Below, piece by piece: positions 51,768-60,438 of a stretch of 64,000 nt of DNA (the first letter of the stretch is position 1; every line of letters begins with the position of its first letter). The position numbers were made by a program, and so were the translations under genes. The notes under the pieces are model-generated. The model worked only from the letters and a program-made list of their open reading frames with translations. It had not been told where the DNA came from and did no database searches. Source of the stretch: Roseithermus sacchariphilus (GTDB taxonomy: Bacteria; Bacteroidota; Rhodothermia; Rhodothermales; MEBIC09517). The DNA lies in assembly GCA_003285105.1 (NCBI GenBank), contig CP030158.1, positions 496,001 to 560,000 of the forward strand, read 5' to 3'.

Positions 51768-52649
51768 TCAGGCGGGCGGCACATCCACGAGGGCGGCTGC
51801 ATACTTCCGCCGGTAGTCGCTCGGCGTCAGGCCCGAGATGGCTTTGAACTGGCGGTTGAAGTTGGAGAGGGTGCGGTACCCGCATTCGAAACTGACCTGG
51901 CTGATGCTCAGGTCCTCTTCCACCAGCAACTTGCACGCATAGCCGATGCGCAATTCCGCGATGAACTGCGTGAGCGTCTTGTTGGTGCGCTCCTTGAAGT
52001 AGCGGCAGAAGGCCGTCGGGGTCATGCTGGCCACGGCGGCGACGTCGGCCAGGCGAAGCGGTTCGGTAAAGCGCCCCATGACATAGCTCAGCACCCGCTC
52101 CATCCGCTCGCCGTCGGTGGACGTAAGGGCCACGCCCAGCCCTTCCCGGGACAGCACCTGCACATCGTCGGACAGGGCCAGCGTGTGCAGGATCTGCAGC
52201 AAACCGAGCATGCGCGCGAAGCCTTCCGCCTGGACGAGCGCCCGCAGCAGCGGAATCACCTGATCGCGCGTCGGCCCCGTAAAGGCCAGCCCGTGCGCCG
52301 ACCGATCCAGCAAGTGCTTGATCATGATCCCTTCCTGCGTCTCCAGCACCGGATCGGCCAGCAGATCATCCCGGAAGTAGACGACGATGCCGTGGGTCAT
52401 CAGATCCGAGTCCCGCGCAAAGTAGGCTTCGTCGCTACGCCAGACGTGCGGCAGGTTGGGGCCGGTCAGCACCAGATCCCCCGGGCCAAAGCGTTCCACC
52501 TGATCGCCCACGAACCGCGTCCCCGTTCCTTCCAGCACGACGAAGAGCTGGTATTCCGGGTGGAAGTGCCAGTGCGGGTCGAAATAGGGATCGCGCAGGT
52601 CTCGCACCAGCAGCGCATGGAACGACGGAATCGCGGCTTTGGAGATCAT
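51768..52649 (-). CDS. AraC family transcriptional regulator
   Basis: A 293-residue regulator. An N-terminal cupin sensor domain (PHWHFHPEYQLFVVLEGTGTRFVGDQVERFGPGDLVLTGPNLPHVW) is followed by a C-terminal pair of AraC helix-turn-helices: PLRLADVAAVASMTPTAFCRYFKERTNKTLTQFIAELRIGYACKLL and ISQVSFECGYRTLSNFNRQFKAISGLTPSDYRRKY. The cupin suggests a small sugar-like ligand. It is transcribed divergently from the SusC/SusD operon, 509 bp away, and is the likely regulator of that locus. Confidence 0.93.
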   Translation of the reverse strand: MISKAAIPSFHALLVRDLRDPYFDPHWHFHPEYQLFVVLEGTGTRFVGDQVERFGPGDLVLTGPNLPHVWRSDEAYFARDSDLMTHGIVVYFRDDLLADPVLETQEGIMIKHLLDRSAHGLAFTGPTRDQVIPLLRALVQAEGFARMLGLLQILHTLALSDDVQVLSREGLGVALTSTDGERMERVLSYVMGRFTEPLRLADVAAVASMTPTAFCRYFKERTNKTLTQFIAELRIGYACKLLVEEDLSISQVSFECGYRTLSNFNRQFKAISGLTPSDYRRKYAAALVDVPPA

Positions 52650-53158
52650 CAGCCTTCCAGTTAACCACAGCCGGACGAATACTCGCTAAAATACAGTCAT
52701 ATTTAGGAAAACGAAGAAAAGACGGCAAGACAACGCTCGCTTTTATTGACATATACCGGGGCGCTGTATAAGGCACGCGCTCTCGCCGACATAGAGACCG
52801 TATCCTGGCGTTTTCCTGTCGGTCCGCCAGGCTCACCGGCCCGCCGTACGCACCGACGCGGCCCGATTCGCACGGGACCCTTCCTATCCAGTTGGTGCAT
52901 AACCCGCCTCGTGCCCGGGCAGCCCCCGGTGCATACCGGTACCGGCACGCCGAATCGAACCGACCGGGGCCCGGATACCACACGGGGCACCGGAATCATA
53001 CGCCGCACCGGCGCCATCTACGGCCATCACCGGCGCCACCGGACGCCCTGCCGTTCCGGCGTCCTTTCCGATGGCGCATCGCCAGGATGCCCCGTCGCGG
53101 CCTCATTCGTTGCCTCAACGGCTCATACCCGTACCATCCACCTCACCCTACAGGAGCC
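52650..53158. other. Regulatory intergenic region, araC-type gene / susC
   Basis: No gene is seen in these 509 bp. Its left 120 bp are AT-richer than the surroundings. TTGACA at 52746 and TATAAG at 52767 are 15 bp apart and could be a rightward promoter, giving susC a leader of nearly 400 nt. The right part is rich in repeated ACCGG motifs of irregular spacing, and one frame stays open into susC, but it lacks a signal peptide and is not part of it. Confidence 0.45.
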
Positions 53159-56100
53159 ATGTCGAACTCAGCTACAGTATGGCATCGCACGGGCGCATCA
53201 CGGGCTCTGAAAGCGCTACCAGTTGCCATCCTCCTTCTGTTGATGACGGCGGGGGCCGCGCTGGCCCAGACCCGGCATCGGGTTGCGGGCCAGGTCACCT
53301 CGGCCGAAGAAGGCCTTCCCCTGCCGGCCGTGAACGTAACCGTCAAGGGCACCACGATCGGGACCACGACCGATCTGGAGGGCCGCTATAGCCTGGAGGT
53401 GCCCACCCCGGCCGACACGCTCGTCTTCTCGTTCATCGGGTACGAAACGCAGGAAATCCCGATTGCCAGTCGGTCCGTCATTGACGTGGTTCTGGCAACG
53501 GATGTAGCGGCCCTGGCCGAGGTCGTCGTCGTCGGCTACGGGACGCAACGCAAGATCAACCTCACCGGCGCCGTGGCCTCCGTCTCGGCCGAGGAGATGT
53601 CCGAACTGCCCGTCCCCACCGTGACGCACGCCCTCCAGGGTATGGCTCCCGGTATTCAGTTGCTGGACGGGGGAAACCGCCCCGGGCGCAACGCGCTGGA
53701 CCTGCTGGTCCGCGGGCAGGGCACCCTGGGCCGGAGCAATGCCGGTGACAAAGGCGCCTCCCGGCCGCTGATCCTGATCGACGGCCTGGAAGGCGACCTC
53801 GCCACCGTGGACATCGACGACGTGGAAAGCATCTCGGTCCTGAAAGATGCCGCCTCCGCAGCGATCTACGGATCTCGTGCGGCCAACGGCGTCATCCTCG
53901 TCACCACCAAACGGGGAACGGCTCAGGCCCGCCCCCAGATTACCTACAACGGGTACATGGGGATTCAGGACATCACCGCCTGGCCCAGGCGGGTCGATAC
54001 GGAGACCCATATGCGGCTGGCCAACCTGGCCCGCTCGAACCTCCTGCAATGGTGCCTCGATGGACGCGACCCCAGTGCCCAGACGGAAGCGGACTGCTAC
54101 AACAACCCCAGCTACGCCCCCCGCTACAGCGAGGAGTACATTCAGAACACCGTAGCCGGGACGGACCCGGATGCCTACCCGGACAACGAGTGGGTCGATG
54201 CCATCTTCAGCCCGGCGCCCATCCAGGACCACTCGCTGCGGGTTTCCGGGGGGCACCCGTCGGCCCGGTACGCCCTGTCCCTCAACTACATGGAGGAGGG
54301 CGGCCTCATGGCCAATACCGGCATGAACCGCTACGGCGTCCGCCTCAACACGGACTTCCAGCCGACGGACAGGCTGAGCGCCGGCGTGGACCTTTCCGGC
54401 AGCCGTCGGTGGGACATCATCCCCGCCGAGAACTGGGCGTCCACCTTCTACATCGTCCACGACACCCCGCCGACCCGCCGCACCCGCTATTCCGACGGCA
54501 CCTACGGGCTGAACCTGTTCGGCCGGAGCCCCCTGGCCTCGGCCGAGATCAGCGGCAACGAACAGCGCGTGTTCTGGCAGGGCACGGTCACCGGCCGCCT
54601 GAACTATGACCTCTTCCCCGGATGGGCCGAAATCCAGACGCTGGCCGCCTTCAACTACGGCAGCATGGACTGGGAGCTCTTCCGCACGGACCCCAACTAC
54701 ATCGAGGCCTATCCCGCGGAAGGATACTACTGGGGGCCGAGCTTCGGGGAGAACCGCGCCAACACCGAGCATCAGGTCACGCTCCGCGCCCTGGTCGACT
54801 ACGGCCACACCTTCCAGGACAACCGGCACGACGTCTCCGGCGTGCTCGGGTATGAGCAGATTGCCTACGAGTTCGAGGAGTTCCGGGCCTGGCGCGATCA
54901 GTTCTACAACAACGAGCTGCGCCAGCTGAACATGGGCAACTCCGCGAACGACGGCAACCTGGGATACGGCAGTGAATGGGCGTTGCGGTCGGTCTTCGGA
55001 CGGCTCAACTACACCCTGCTGGGTCGCTACCTGTTCGAATTCAACGCGCGCTACGACGGGTCGAGCCGCTTCGCCGAAGGCCACCGCTACGGCTTCTTCC
55101 CCTCCGTCTCGGCCGGCTGGCGCCTCTCCGAAGAGCCCTTCTTCAACATCGACGGGGTGGACGACCTCAAGCTGCGCGGCTCCTGGGGGCAGCTGGGCAA
55201 CCAGGACGTTCCGCTGTACTCGTACTATGCCTCCATCAGCCTCGGTATTCCCTACTTCCTCGGCAACGCCAGCGGCCCGCAGGCCGTCGGCGGCGCCGCC
55301 ACGGAGCTCGTCAACGAAGCGCTTACCTGGGAAACCACCACCGTGATGGACCTGGGCTTCGACGCCGTCCTGCTCGACAACCGCCTGACGCTGAGCGGCG
55401 ACGTCTACAAACGACGCACCGAAGACATCCTCCTGCGTCTGCCGATCCCCGCCATGATCGGCCTGGCCGCCCCCTTCCAGAACGCGGGCGTCGTCGAAAA
55501 CCGCGGATGGGAACTGGCCGTCGGGTGGCAGGACGAGGTGGGCGCCTTCAGCTATGGCATCGACTTCAACCTGTCCGACAACCGCAACGAAGTCATCGAC
55601 CTGGTCGATACCGGCCCTTACATCCTCGGAGGCGGCCTCGATGGCCGGGTCGTGCAGGAAGGCGCCCCCATCAACGCGTGGTATGGCTGGGAGGCCGAGG
55701 GCCTGTTCACCTCCTACGAGCAGATCGACGCACACGCGCAGCCCGAGGGCTGGGAAGCACGCCTGGGAGACATCATCTTCAAGGACCAGAACGGAGACGG
55801 CATCATCAACGATGCGGACCGGGTGGTGATCGGCGACCCGAACCCGCGCTACGTCTTCGGCCTGAACATCAACCTCGGCTGGAAAAACTTCGATGCCAGC
55901 CTGTTCCTCCAGGGCGTAGGCAAACGCGACCAGTACCTCGCCCTCGGCTTCGTTCAGGGACCGGTCTGGGAGAACTACACCTCGGAGTGGCACCTGGATT
56001 ACTGGACACCCGACAACCCGGACGCCCGGCATCCGGCCTACTACTCCAACTATAACCGGAACTACTATTCCATGAACTCCTGGTGGATCCTGGACGGCAG

Positions 56101-56317
56101 CTTCGTCAAGCTGCGCAACGTCCAGCTCGGCTATACGCTACCGGATCGCCTGACGGACCGGGTGGGCGTGCAGCGCCTGCGCCTCTACGTCTCCGGCAAA
56201 AACCTGTGGATGCACCAGAACCTGGGCATCCACCTGGACCCGGAATATCCGTGGACCGTCGCCGACTACTATCCGCAGACGAAGGTCATCAGCCTCGGCG
56301 CCCACATCAGCTTCTAA
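53159..56317 (+). CDS. SusC/RagA family TonB-linked outer membrane protein
   Basis: A 1,052-residue TonB-dependent transporter. The signal peptide ALKALPVAILLLLMTAGAALA is followed by a carboxypeptidase-D regulatory-like domain (VAGQVTSAEEGLPLPAVNVTVKGTTIGTTTDLEGRYSL). The SusC junction motif EVVVVGYGTQRKINLTGAVASV leads into the plug domain (DVESISVLKDAASAAIYGSRAANGVILVTTKRG). A 22-stranded beta-barrel fills the rest and ends ISLGAHISF with a terminal aromatic. It imports oligosaccharide or other large substrates with SusD. The ATG at 53159 follows CAGGAGCC. SusD follows 13 bp later. Confidence 0.95.
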   Translation: MSNSATVWHRTGASRALKALPVAILLLLMTAGAALAQTRHRVAGQVTSAEEGLPLPAVNVTVKGTTIGTTTDLEGRYSLEVPTPADTLVFSFIGYETQEIPIASRSVIDVVLATDVAALAEVVVVGYGTQRKINLTGAVASVSAEEMSELPVPTVTHALQGMAPGIQLLDGGNRPGRNALDLLVRGQGTLGRSNAGDKGASRPLILIDGLEGDLATVDIDDVESISVLKDAASAAIYGSRAANGVILVTTKRGTAQARPQITYNGYMGIQDITAWPRRVDTETHMRLANLARSNLLQWCLDGRDPSAQTEADCYNNPSYAPRYSEEYIQNTVAGTDPDAYPDNEWVDAIFSPAPIQDHSLRVSGGHPSARYALSLNYMEEGGLMANTGMNRYGVRLNTDFQPTDRLSAGVDLSGSRRWDIIPAENWASTFYIVHDTPPTRRTRYSDGTYGLNLFGRSPLASAEISGNEQRVFWQGTVTGRLNYDLFPGWAEIQTLAAFNYGSMDWELFRTDPNYIEAYPAEGYYWGPSFGENRANTEHQVTLRALVDYGHTFQDNRHDVSGVLGYEQIAYEFEEFRAWRDQFYNNELRQLNMGNSANDGNLGYGSEWALRSVFGRLNYTLLGRYLFEFNARYDGSSRFAEGHRYGFFPSVSAGWRLSEEPFFNIDGVDDLKLRGSWGQLGNQDVPLYSYYASISLGIPYFLGNASGPQAVGGAATELVNEALTWETTTVMDLGFDAVLLDNRLTLSGDVYKRRTEDILLRLPIPAMIGLAAPFQNAGVVENRGWELAVGWQDEVGAFSYGIDFNLSDNRNEVIDLVDTGPYILGGGLDGRVVQEGAPINAWYGWEAEGLFTSYEQIDAHAQPEGWEARLGDIIFKDQNGDGIINDADRVVIGDPNPRYVFGLNINLGWKNFDASLFLQGVGKRDQYLALGFVQGPVWENYTSEWHLDYWTPDNPDARHPAYYSNYNRNYYSMNSWWILDGSFVKLRNVQLGYTLPDRLTDRVGVQRLRLYVSGKNLWMHQNLGIHLDPEYPWTVADYYPQTKVISLGAHISF

Positions 56318-56330
56318 GACCGCTACGACC

Positions 56331-58043
56331 ATGACCAGACGATTCGCCCGGATCTTGCTCCTCGTTGCTGCCCTTGCCGCAACCGGGTGCGACGATGCCC
56401 TGCTGACTACGGTACCGACCGATCGGCTCTCCTCCGGAACCTTCTGGACGTCCGAACGGGACTTCAACACCGCGCTCAATGCCGCCTACGAGCGGATGAT
56501 GGGCGCCAACCTCAACCCCATGTACTTTGACGGCGCCACCGAGATCGGCTATTCCCATGCCGACTGGATGCGCCAGCACGAGTACGTCATGGGCCGCGCC
56601 GATGCGTTGTCCGGCTGGTCCAGCGGCATCTGGGGGCAACTCTTCACCGGCATCAGCCGCACCAACGAAATCCTCACCCAGCTGGAGGCCGTCGGGGCCG
56701 ACGTGCTCTCGGCCGACGCAGCCGACCGCATCCGCGGACAGGCCCTGTTTCTGCGCGGCTACTACTATCACGAGTTGCTGTGGATGTTCGGTGGCGTCCC
56801 CGTCCTGACGAGCGTGCCGGCCGTGCAGGAAGCGCGCGAAATCGCGCGATCCTCCCGCGAGGAGGTCTACAACCGCATCATGGTGGACCTGTCCGAAGCC
56901 GCCACCCTCCTGCCCACCCGGTGGCCGGACAACCAGACCGGCCGGGCGACGCGCGGAGCCGCCCTCGGCTACCAGGCCCGAACCGCTCTGTACGAAGCCA
57001 GCTGGCAGAAATACCATGAAGGCAATGCCTCCCGCGCCACCGAGCTCTACCGTACCGCGGCCGTCATGGCCCGGGACGTCATGGATCTGAACCAGTACAG
57101 CCTGCACCCGGACTTCCGCGAGCTCTTTACCTATGCCGGGGAAGGCAGCCCGGAAATCATCTTCGCCTACCAGAAGGTCTCCGGCCAGAACGGCTGGTGG
57201 GCGTGGCTGGGATTCGCCCCCAAATCCATGGGCAGCAACGTCGACGTGGCTCCAACGCGGGAACTGGTAGACCGCTTTCCCATGGCCGACGGCCTCCCCA
57301 TCGACCAGTCCCCGCTCTACGACCCCTCGCCGCCACGCATCACGTACGATGCCGACGGCCAGCCTACCGTCGAAACGCTGGGCATGTATGCCAACCGGGA
57401 CCCCCGCCTCTACGGCACGGTCCTCTTCCCGGGCGGCGCCTTCAACGGGGCCATCTACAACTCCTACCCCCCGTGCAGCGGAGGAGCCCCGGCCGGCTAC
57501 TGCAGCCCGACGCCCGACCGCATCCTGCTGACGGACTACAACAATACGTATACCGGCTACATTGCCATGAAATACGTCGATCCGCAGGACCAGGCCACCC
57601 CCACCAACAGCGGCCTCAACCTCATCAAACTGCGCTATGCCGACGTGTTGCTGATGTACGCCGAGGCCAAAGCGGAACTGGGTGAACTGGACGCTTCCGT
57701 GCAGGCGGCCGTCAAAGAGCTCCGGGACCGGGTGGCCCTCCCGCTCCCCGTCGACCTCACCGCGATGTCTCAGCAGGACGCCATCGACTTCATCCGCAAC
57801 GAACGCACGATCGAGCTGGCCTGGGAAGGCCTGCACCTGGCGGACATCCGCCGGTGGGCCACGGCCGAAACCGCACTCAACGGCCCGGTGCATGGCATCG
57901 ACATCCACGTGGGCGCGGGCACGTTCGAACCGGTCCCGGGCCAGCATGTGCGGTCGTTCTCGGCCCCCCGGGACTACCTCTGGCCCATCCCGGCCAGTGA
58001 ACGCAACCTGAACCCCACGCTGACCCAGAACCCGGGCTACTGA
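56331..58043 (+). CDS. RagB/SusD family nutrient-binding lipoprotein
   Basis: A 570-residue outer-membrane lipoprotein. ILLLVAALAATGC gives the lipobox cysteine. The SusD N-terminal domain has LSSGTFWTSERDFNTALNAAYERM and later GQALFLRGYYYHELLWMFGGVPVLT. The C-terminal part has NLIKLRYADVLLMYAEAKAELG, VKELRDRVALPLPV, DAIDFIRNERTIELAWEGLHLADIRRW and LWPIPASERNLNPTLTQNPGY, all standard for SusD. It caps the SusC barrel and binds the substrate. It is cotranscribed with susC. Confidence 0.95.
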   Translation: MTRRFARILLLVAALAATGCDDALLTTVPTDRLSSGTFWTSERDFNTALNAAYERMMGANLNPMYFDGATEIGYSHADWMRQHEYVMGRADALSGWSSGIWGQLFTGISRTNEILTQLEAVGADVLSADAADRIRGQALFLRGYYYHELLWMFGGVPVLTSVPAVQEAREIARSSREEVYNRIMVDLSEAATLLPTRWPDNQTGRATRGAALGYQARTALYEASWQKYHEGNASRATELYRTAAVMARDVMDLNQYSLHPDFRELFTYAGEGSPEIIFAYQKVSGQNGWWAWLGFAPKSMGSNVDVAPTRELVDRFPMADGLPIDQSPLYDPSPPRITYDADGQPTVETLGMYANRDPRLYGTVLFPGGAFNGAIYNSYPPCSGGAPAGYCSPTPDRILLTDYNNTYTGYIAMKYVDPQDQATPTNSGLNLIKLRYADVLLMYAEAKAELGELDASVQAAVKELRDRVALPLPVDLTAMSQQDAIDFIRNERTIELAWEGLHLADIRRWATAETALNGPVHGIDIHVGAGTFEPVPGQHVRSFSAPRDYLWPIPASERNLNPTLTQNPGY

Positions 58044-58053
58044 CATCGCGGGA

Positions 58054-58154
58054 CCGCGCCCCATGGCCGCGCCCCATGGCCGCGCCCCATGGCCGCGCCC
58101 CATGGCCGCGCCCCATGGCCGGTACAGACACCATGGCCGGTACAGACACCATGC
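58054..58154. repeat. Compound tandem repeat after susD
   Basis: Five copies of the 13-bp unit CCGCGCCCCATGG (58054-58118) are followed by two copies of the 18-bp unit CCGGTACAGACACCATGG (58119-58154, the last base changed). All units end in the palindrome CCATGG. It starts 10 bp after the susD stop codon and is followed by 180 bp before the next gene. Confidence 0.93.
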
Positions 58155-58334
58155 AGTTCTTCACCCTGCACCGTGCCTCCATGGGCAAAATAAAGTCAGA
58201 ACCGGAAAAAGCATGCAAAGACGCTCCGGATCGCAGACTTTATCATCGCAGGTCGAAGCGCTTCCGCCGACCGGGCCGGGGCCTCGACCGCGCTACCCAT
58301 CCAGCAGGTTCATCACCATCCAGATCGTCGCATC

Positions 58335-59441
58335 ATGGCTGACACGCTCAAGGTTGCCCTCGTCGGGCTTGGTTTCGGAGCCGAATTCATCCCCATCTAC
58401 CAGCGCCATCCGAACGCGGAGATGTGGGCCATCTGCCAGCGCACCGCGTCGAGTTTGAACGAGATCGGCGACCAGTTCGGGGTCGATCGGCGCTTCACGA
58501 GCTACGAGGATCTGCTGAAGGAGCCGGACCTCGACGCCGTCCACATCAACACGCCCATTGCCGCCCACGCCCCGATGGCGCTGGCGGCGCTGGAAGCCGG
58601 CAAGCACGTGGCCTGCACCGTCCCCATGGCCACGACCGTCGACGAATGCCTGCGCCTGGTCGAGGCCGAGCGCGAGAGCGGCAAGACGTACATGATGATG
58701 GAGACGGCCGTCTTCACGCGTGAATTCCTCTATGCCCAGGAGCTTCACCAGCAGGGCAAGCTGGGCAAGCTTCAGTTTCTGCGCGGGTCGCATCAGCAGA
58801 ACATGAGCCTGCCGGGCTGGCCGGACTACTGGTACGGCCTGCCGCCGATGCATTACGCCACGCACGCCGTCAGCCCGCTGCTCCACCTGGCCGGCAAGCG
58901 CGCCCGGTCGGTGGTCTGCTTCGGGTCCGGCCGCATCCGCGATGCCTACGTCGAGCGCTACGGGTCCCCCTTCGCCGTCGAGACGGCGCTGGTGGAACTG
59001 GCGGATTCCGACCTGGCCTGTGAGGTCACCCGCTCGCTGTTCGACACGATCCGGCAGTACCGGGAAAGCTTCGACGTCTACGGCTCGGAGCGGTCGTTCG
59101 AGTGGGAACAGACCATCGGAGACGGCCCGGTGATCTATTCCGGCTTCGAAGACGCCGAACGCGTGGAGGTGCCGGATTACGGCCATCGCCTGCCGCCCGA
59201 GATCGCGCCGTTCACGCAGGCCGGGGTGTATGACGAGGAACACGAACACACCTCGTTCATCCAGGGCGGCGGCCACGGCGGCTCGCACCCCCACCTCGTC
59301 CACGAGTTCGTCACCGCCGTCCTCGAAGGCCGCAAGCCCGTCGGCCACGCGGCCGAGGCGGCCAACTGGACCATGACCGGCATCTGTGCGCACACCTCGG
59401 CCATGAAAGGGGGCGAGCGCATCGTGATCCCGGAAACCTGA
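58335..59441 (+). CDS. Gfo/Idh/MocA family NAD(P)-dependent oxidoreductase
   Basis: A 368-residue cytoplasmic dehydrogenase (no signal peptide). The Rossmann fold begins LKVALVGLGFGAEFIPIYQRHP, followed by DLDAVHINTPIAAHAPMALAALEAGKHVACTVPMATTVDECLRLV; here the usual E-K-P motif is replaced by T-V-P, so the catalytic Lys of the classic family is missing. The C-terminal domain has GSHQQNMSLPGWPDYWYGLPPMHYATHAVSPLLHL, with the family His in PMHYATHAV. It probably oxidises or epimerises a sugar imported by SusC/D. It is followed by a TIM-barrel isomerase. Confidence 0.9.
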   Translation: MADTLKVALVGLGFGAEFIPIYQRHPNAEMWAICQRTASSLNEIGDQFGVDRRFTSYEDLLKEPDLDAVHINTPIAAHAPMALAALEAGKHVACTVPMATTVDECLRLVEAERESGKTYMMMETAVFTREFLYAQELHQQGKLGKLQFLRGSHQQNMSLPGWPDYWYGLPPMHYATHAVSPLLHLAGKRARSVVCFGSGRIRDAYVERYGSPFAVETALVELADSDLACEVTRSLFDTIRQYRESFDVYGSERSFEWEQTIGDGPVIYSGFEDAERVEVPDYGHRLPPEIAPFTQAGVYDEEHEHTSFIQGGGHGGSHPHLVHEFVTAVLEGRKPVGHAAEAANWTMTGICAHTSAMKGGERIVIPET

Positions 59442-59470
59442 GACGCCCCGGCGGGCCTGCCACCGTGGCC

Positions 59471-59512
59471 CGCCGGCTCACCCGCCGGCTCACCCGCCGG
59501 CTCACCCGCCGG
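59471..59512. repeat. 12-bp tandem repeat upstream of the isomerase gene
   Basis: Three and a half copies of CGCCGGCTCACC. The frame is open through it and would add Arg/Leu/Thr repeats to the isomerase, but the real start is downstream at 59555. Confidence 0.85.
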
Positions 59513-59554
59513 CATCGCACACCGGCATCGCACACCGCCCATACGACTCCTCTC

Positions 59555-60394
59555 ATGCAGATCGGCATCAGCACCTGGGTGTGGACGTCCCCGGCCACGA
59601 CGGACGTACTGACGTGGTTGATCCCGCACGTCGCCCGGCTGGGCTTCGACGTCGTCGAGCTCCCGGTGGAACAGCCCGGCCAGTTCGATGCCGGGCGGGC
59701 GCGGGCGCTGGCCGAAACCCACGGACTGGGGGTGTCGGTCTGTGCCGTCATCGGAGCCGGGCGGGACCTGCTGCGGCCCGAGGAGCGCGAGGCCGGGGTC
59801 GCCTATCTGCGCACGTGCATCGACATCGCCGAGCAGGTGGGCTCCCCGACGGTGGCCGGGCCGTTCTACTCGGCGGTGGGGCGCTGCTGGCGCCAGACGC
59901 CCGCCGAGCGCGAACGAGACCTCGACGCGCTGGCGGCGACGCTGCGGCCGCTGGGCGACGAAGCCGGGGCGCGCGGCATCTCGCTGGGCATCGAGCCGCT
60001 CAACCGGTTCGAGACGAGCTTCCTCAACACCACCGAGCAAGCCCTGGACCTCGTCCGCCGCATCGACCATCCGGCGGTCGGGCTGGCGCTCGACCTGTTC
60101 CACCTGGGCATCGAAGAGAAACGACCGGGGGATGCCATCCGGGCGGCCGGCGCGCACCTGAAGCACGTGCAGGTGGCCGAGAACGACCGGGGCACCCCGG
60201 GCACCGGCCATCTGCCGTGGTCGGACGTGGCGGCGGCGCTGCGGGAGGTGGGCTACGACGGGCGCGTCGTCATCGAGACGTTCTCGGACCGCGTCGAAGC
60301 CATTGCCCGGGCCGCGGCCATCTGGCGCCCCCTCGCCCCCGACGCCGACACCCTGGCCCGCGAGGGCCTGCGCTTCCTGCGCACCCTCCTCTGA
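59555..60394 (+). CDS. Sugar phosphate isomerase/epimerase (xylose isomerase-like TIM barrel)
   Basis: A 279-residue AP-endonuclease-2-type barrel. It begins QIGISTWVWTSPATTDVL. The metal- and substrate-binding acids are seen in SLGIEPLNRFETSFLNTTEQAL (Glu), VGLALDLFHLGIEE (Asp, His), LKHVQVAENDRGTPGTGHLPW (His) and YDGRVVIETFSD (Glu), as in D-psicose/tagatose 3-epimerases. The exact sugar is unknown. The ATG at 59555 gives the normal N-terminus. It sits between the Gfo/Idh/MocA gene and the ThuA-domain gene on the same strand, so a shared sugar pathway is likely. Confidence 0.9.
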   Translation: MQIGISTWVWTSPATTDVLTWLIPHVARLGFDVVELPVEQPGQFDAGRARALAETHGLGVSVCAVIGAGRDLLRPEEREAGVAYLRTCIDIAEQVGSPTVAGPFYSAVGRCWRQTPAERERDLDALAATLRPLGDEAGARGISLGIEPLNRFETSFLNTTEQALDLVRRIDHPAVGLALDLFHLGIEEKRPGDAIRAAGAHLKHVQVAENDRGTPGTGHLPWSDVAAALREVGYDGRVVIETFSDRVEAIARAAAIWRPLAPDADTLAREGLRFLRTLL

Positions 60395-60438
60395 GGCCGC
60401 CGCCCCCTCCGCCGGGTGGGCCCCAACCTTCTGCTGCC

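Noticed and set aside
53216-56032. 938-codon minus-strand frame opposite susC
   Set aside because: Antisense shadow of a well supported SusC gene; composition is biased and no domain is visible.
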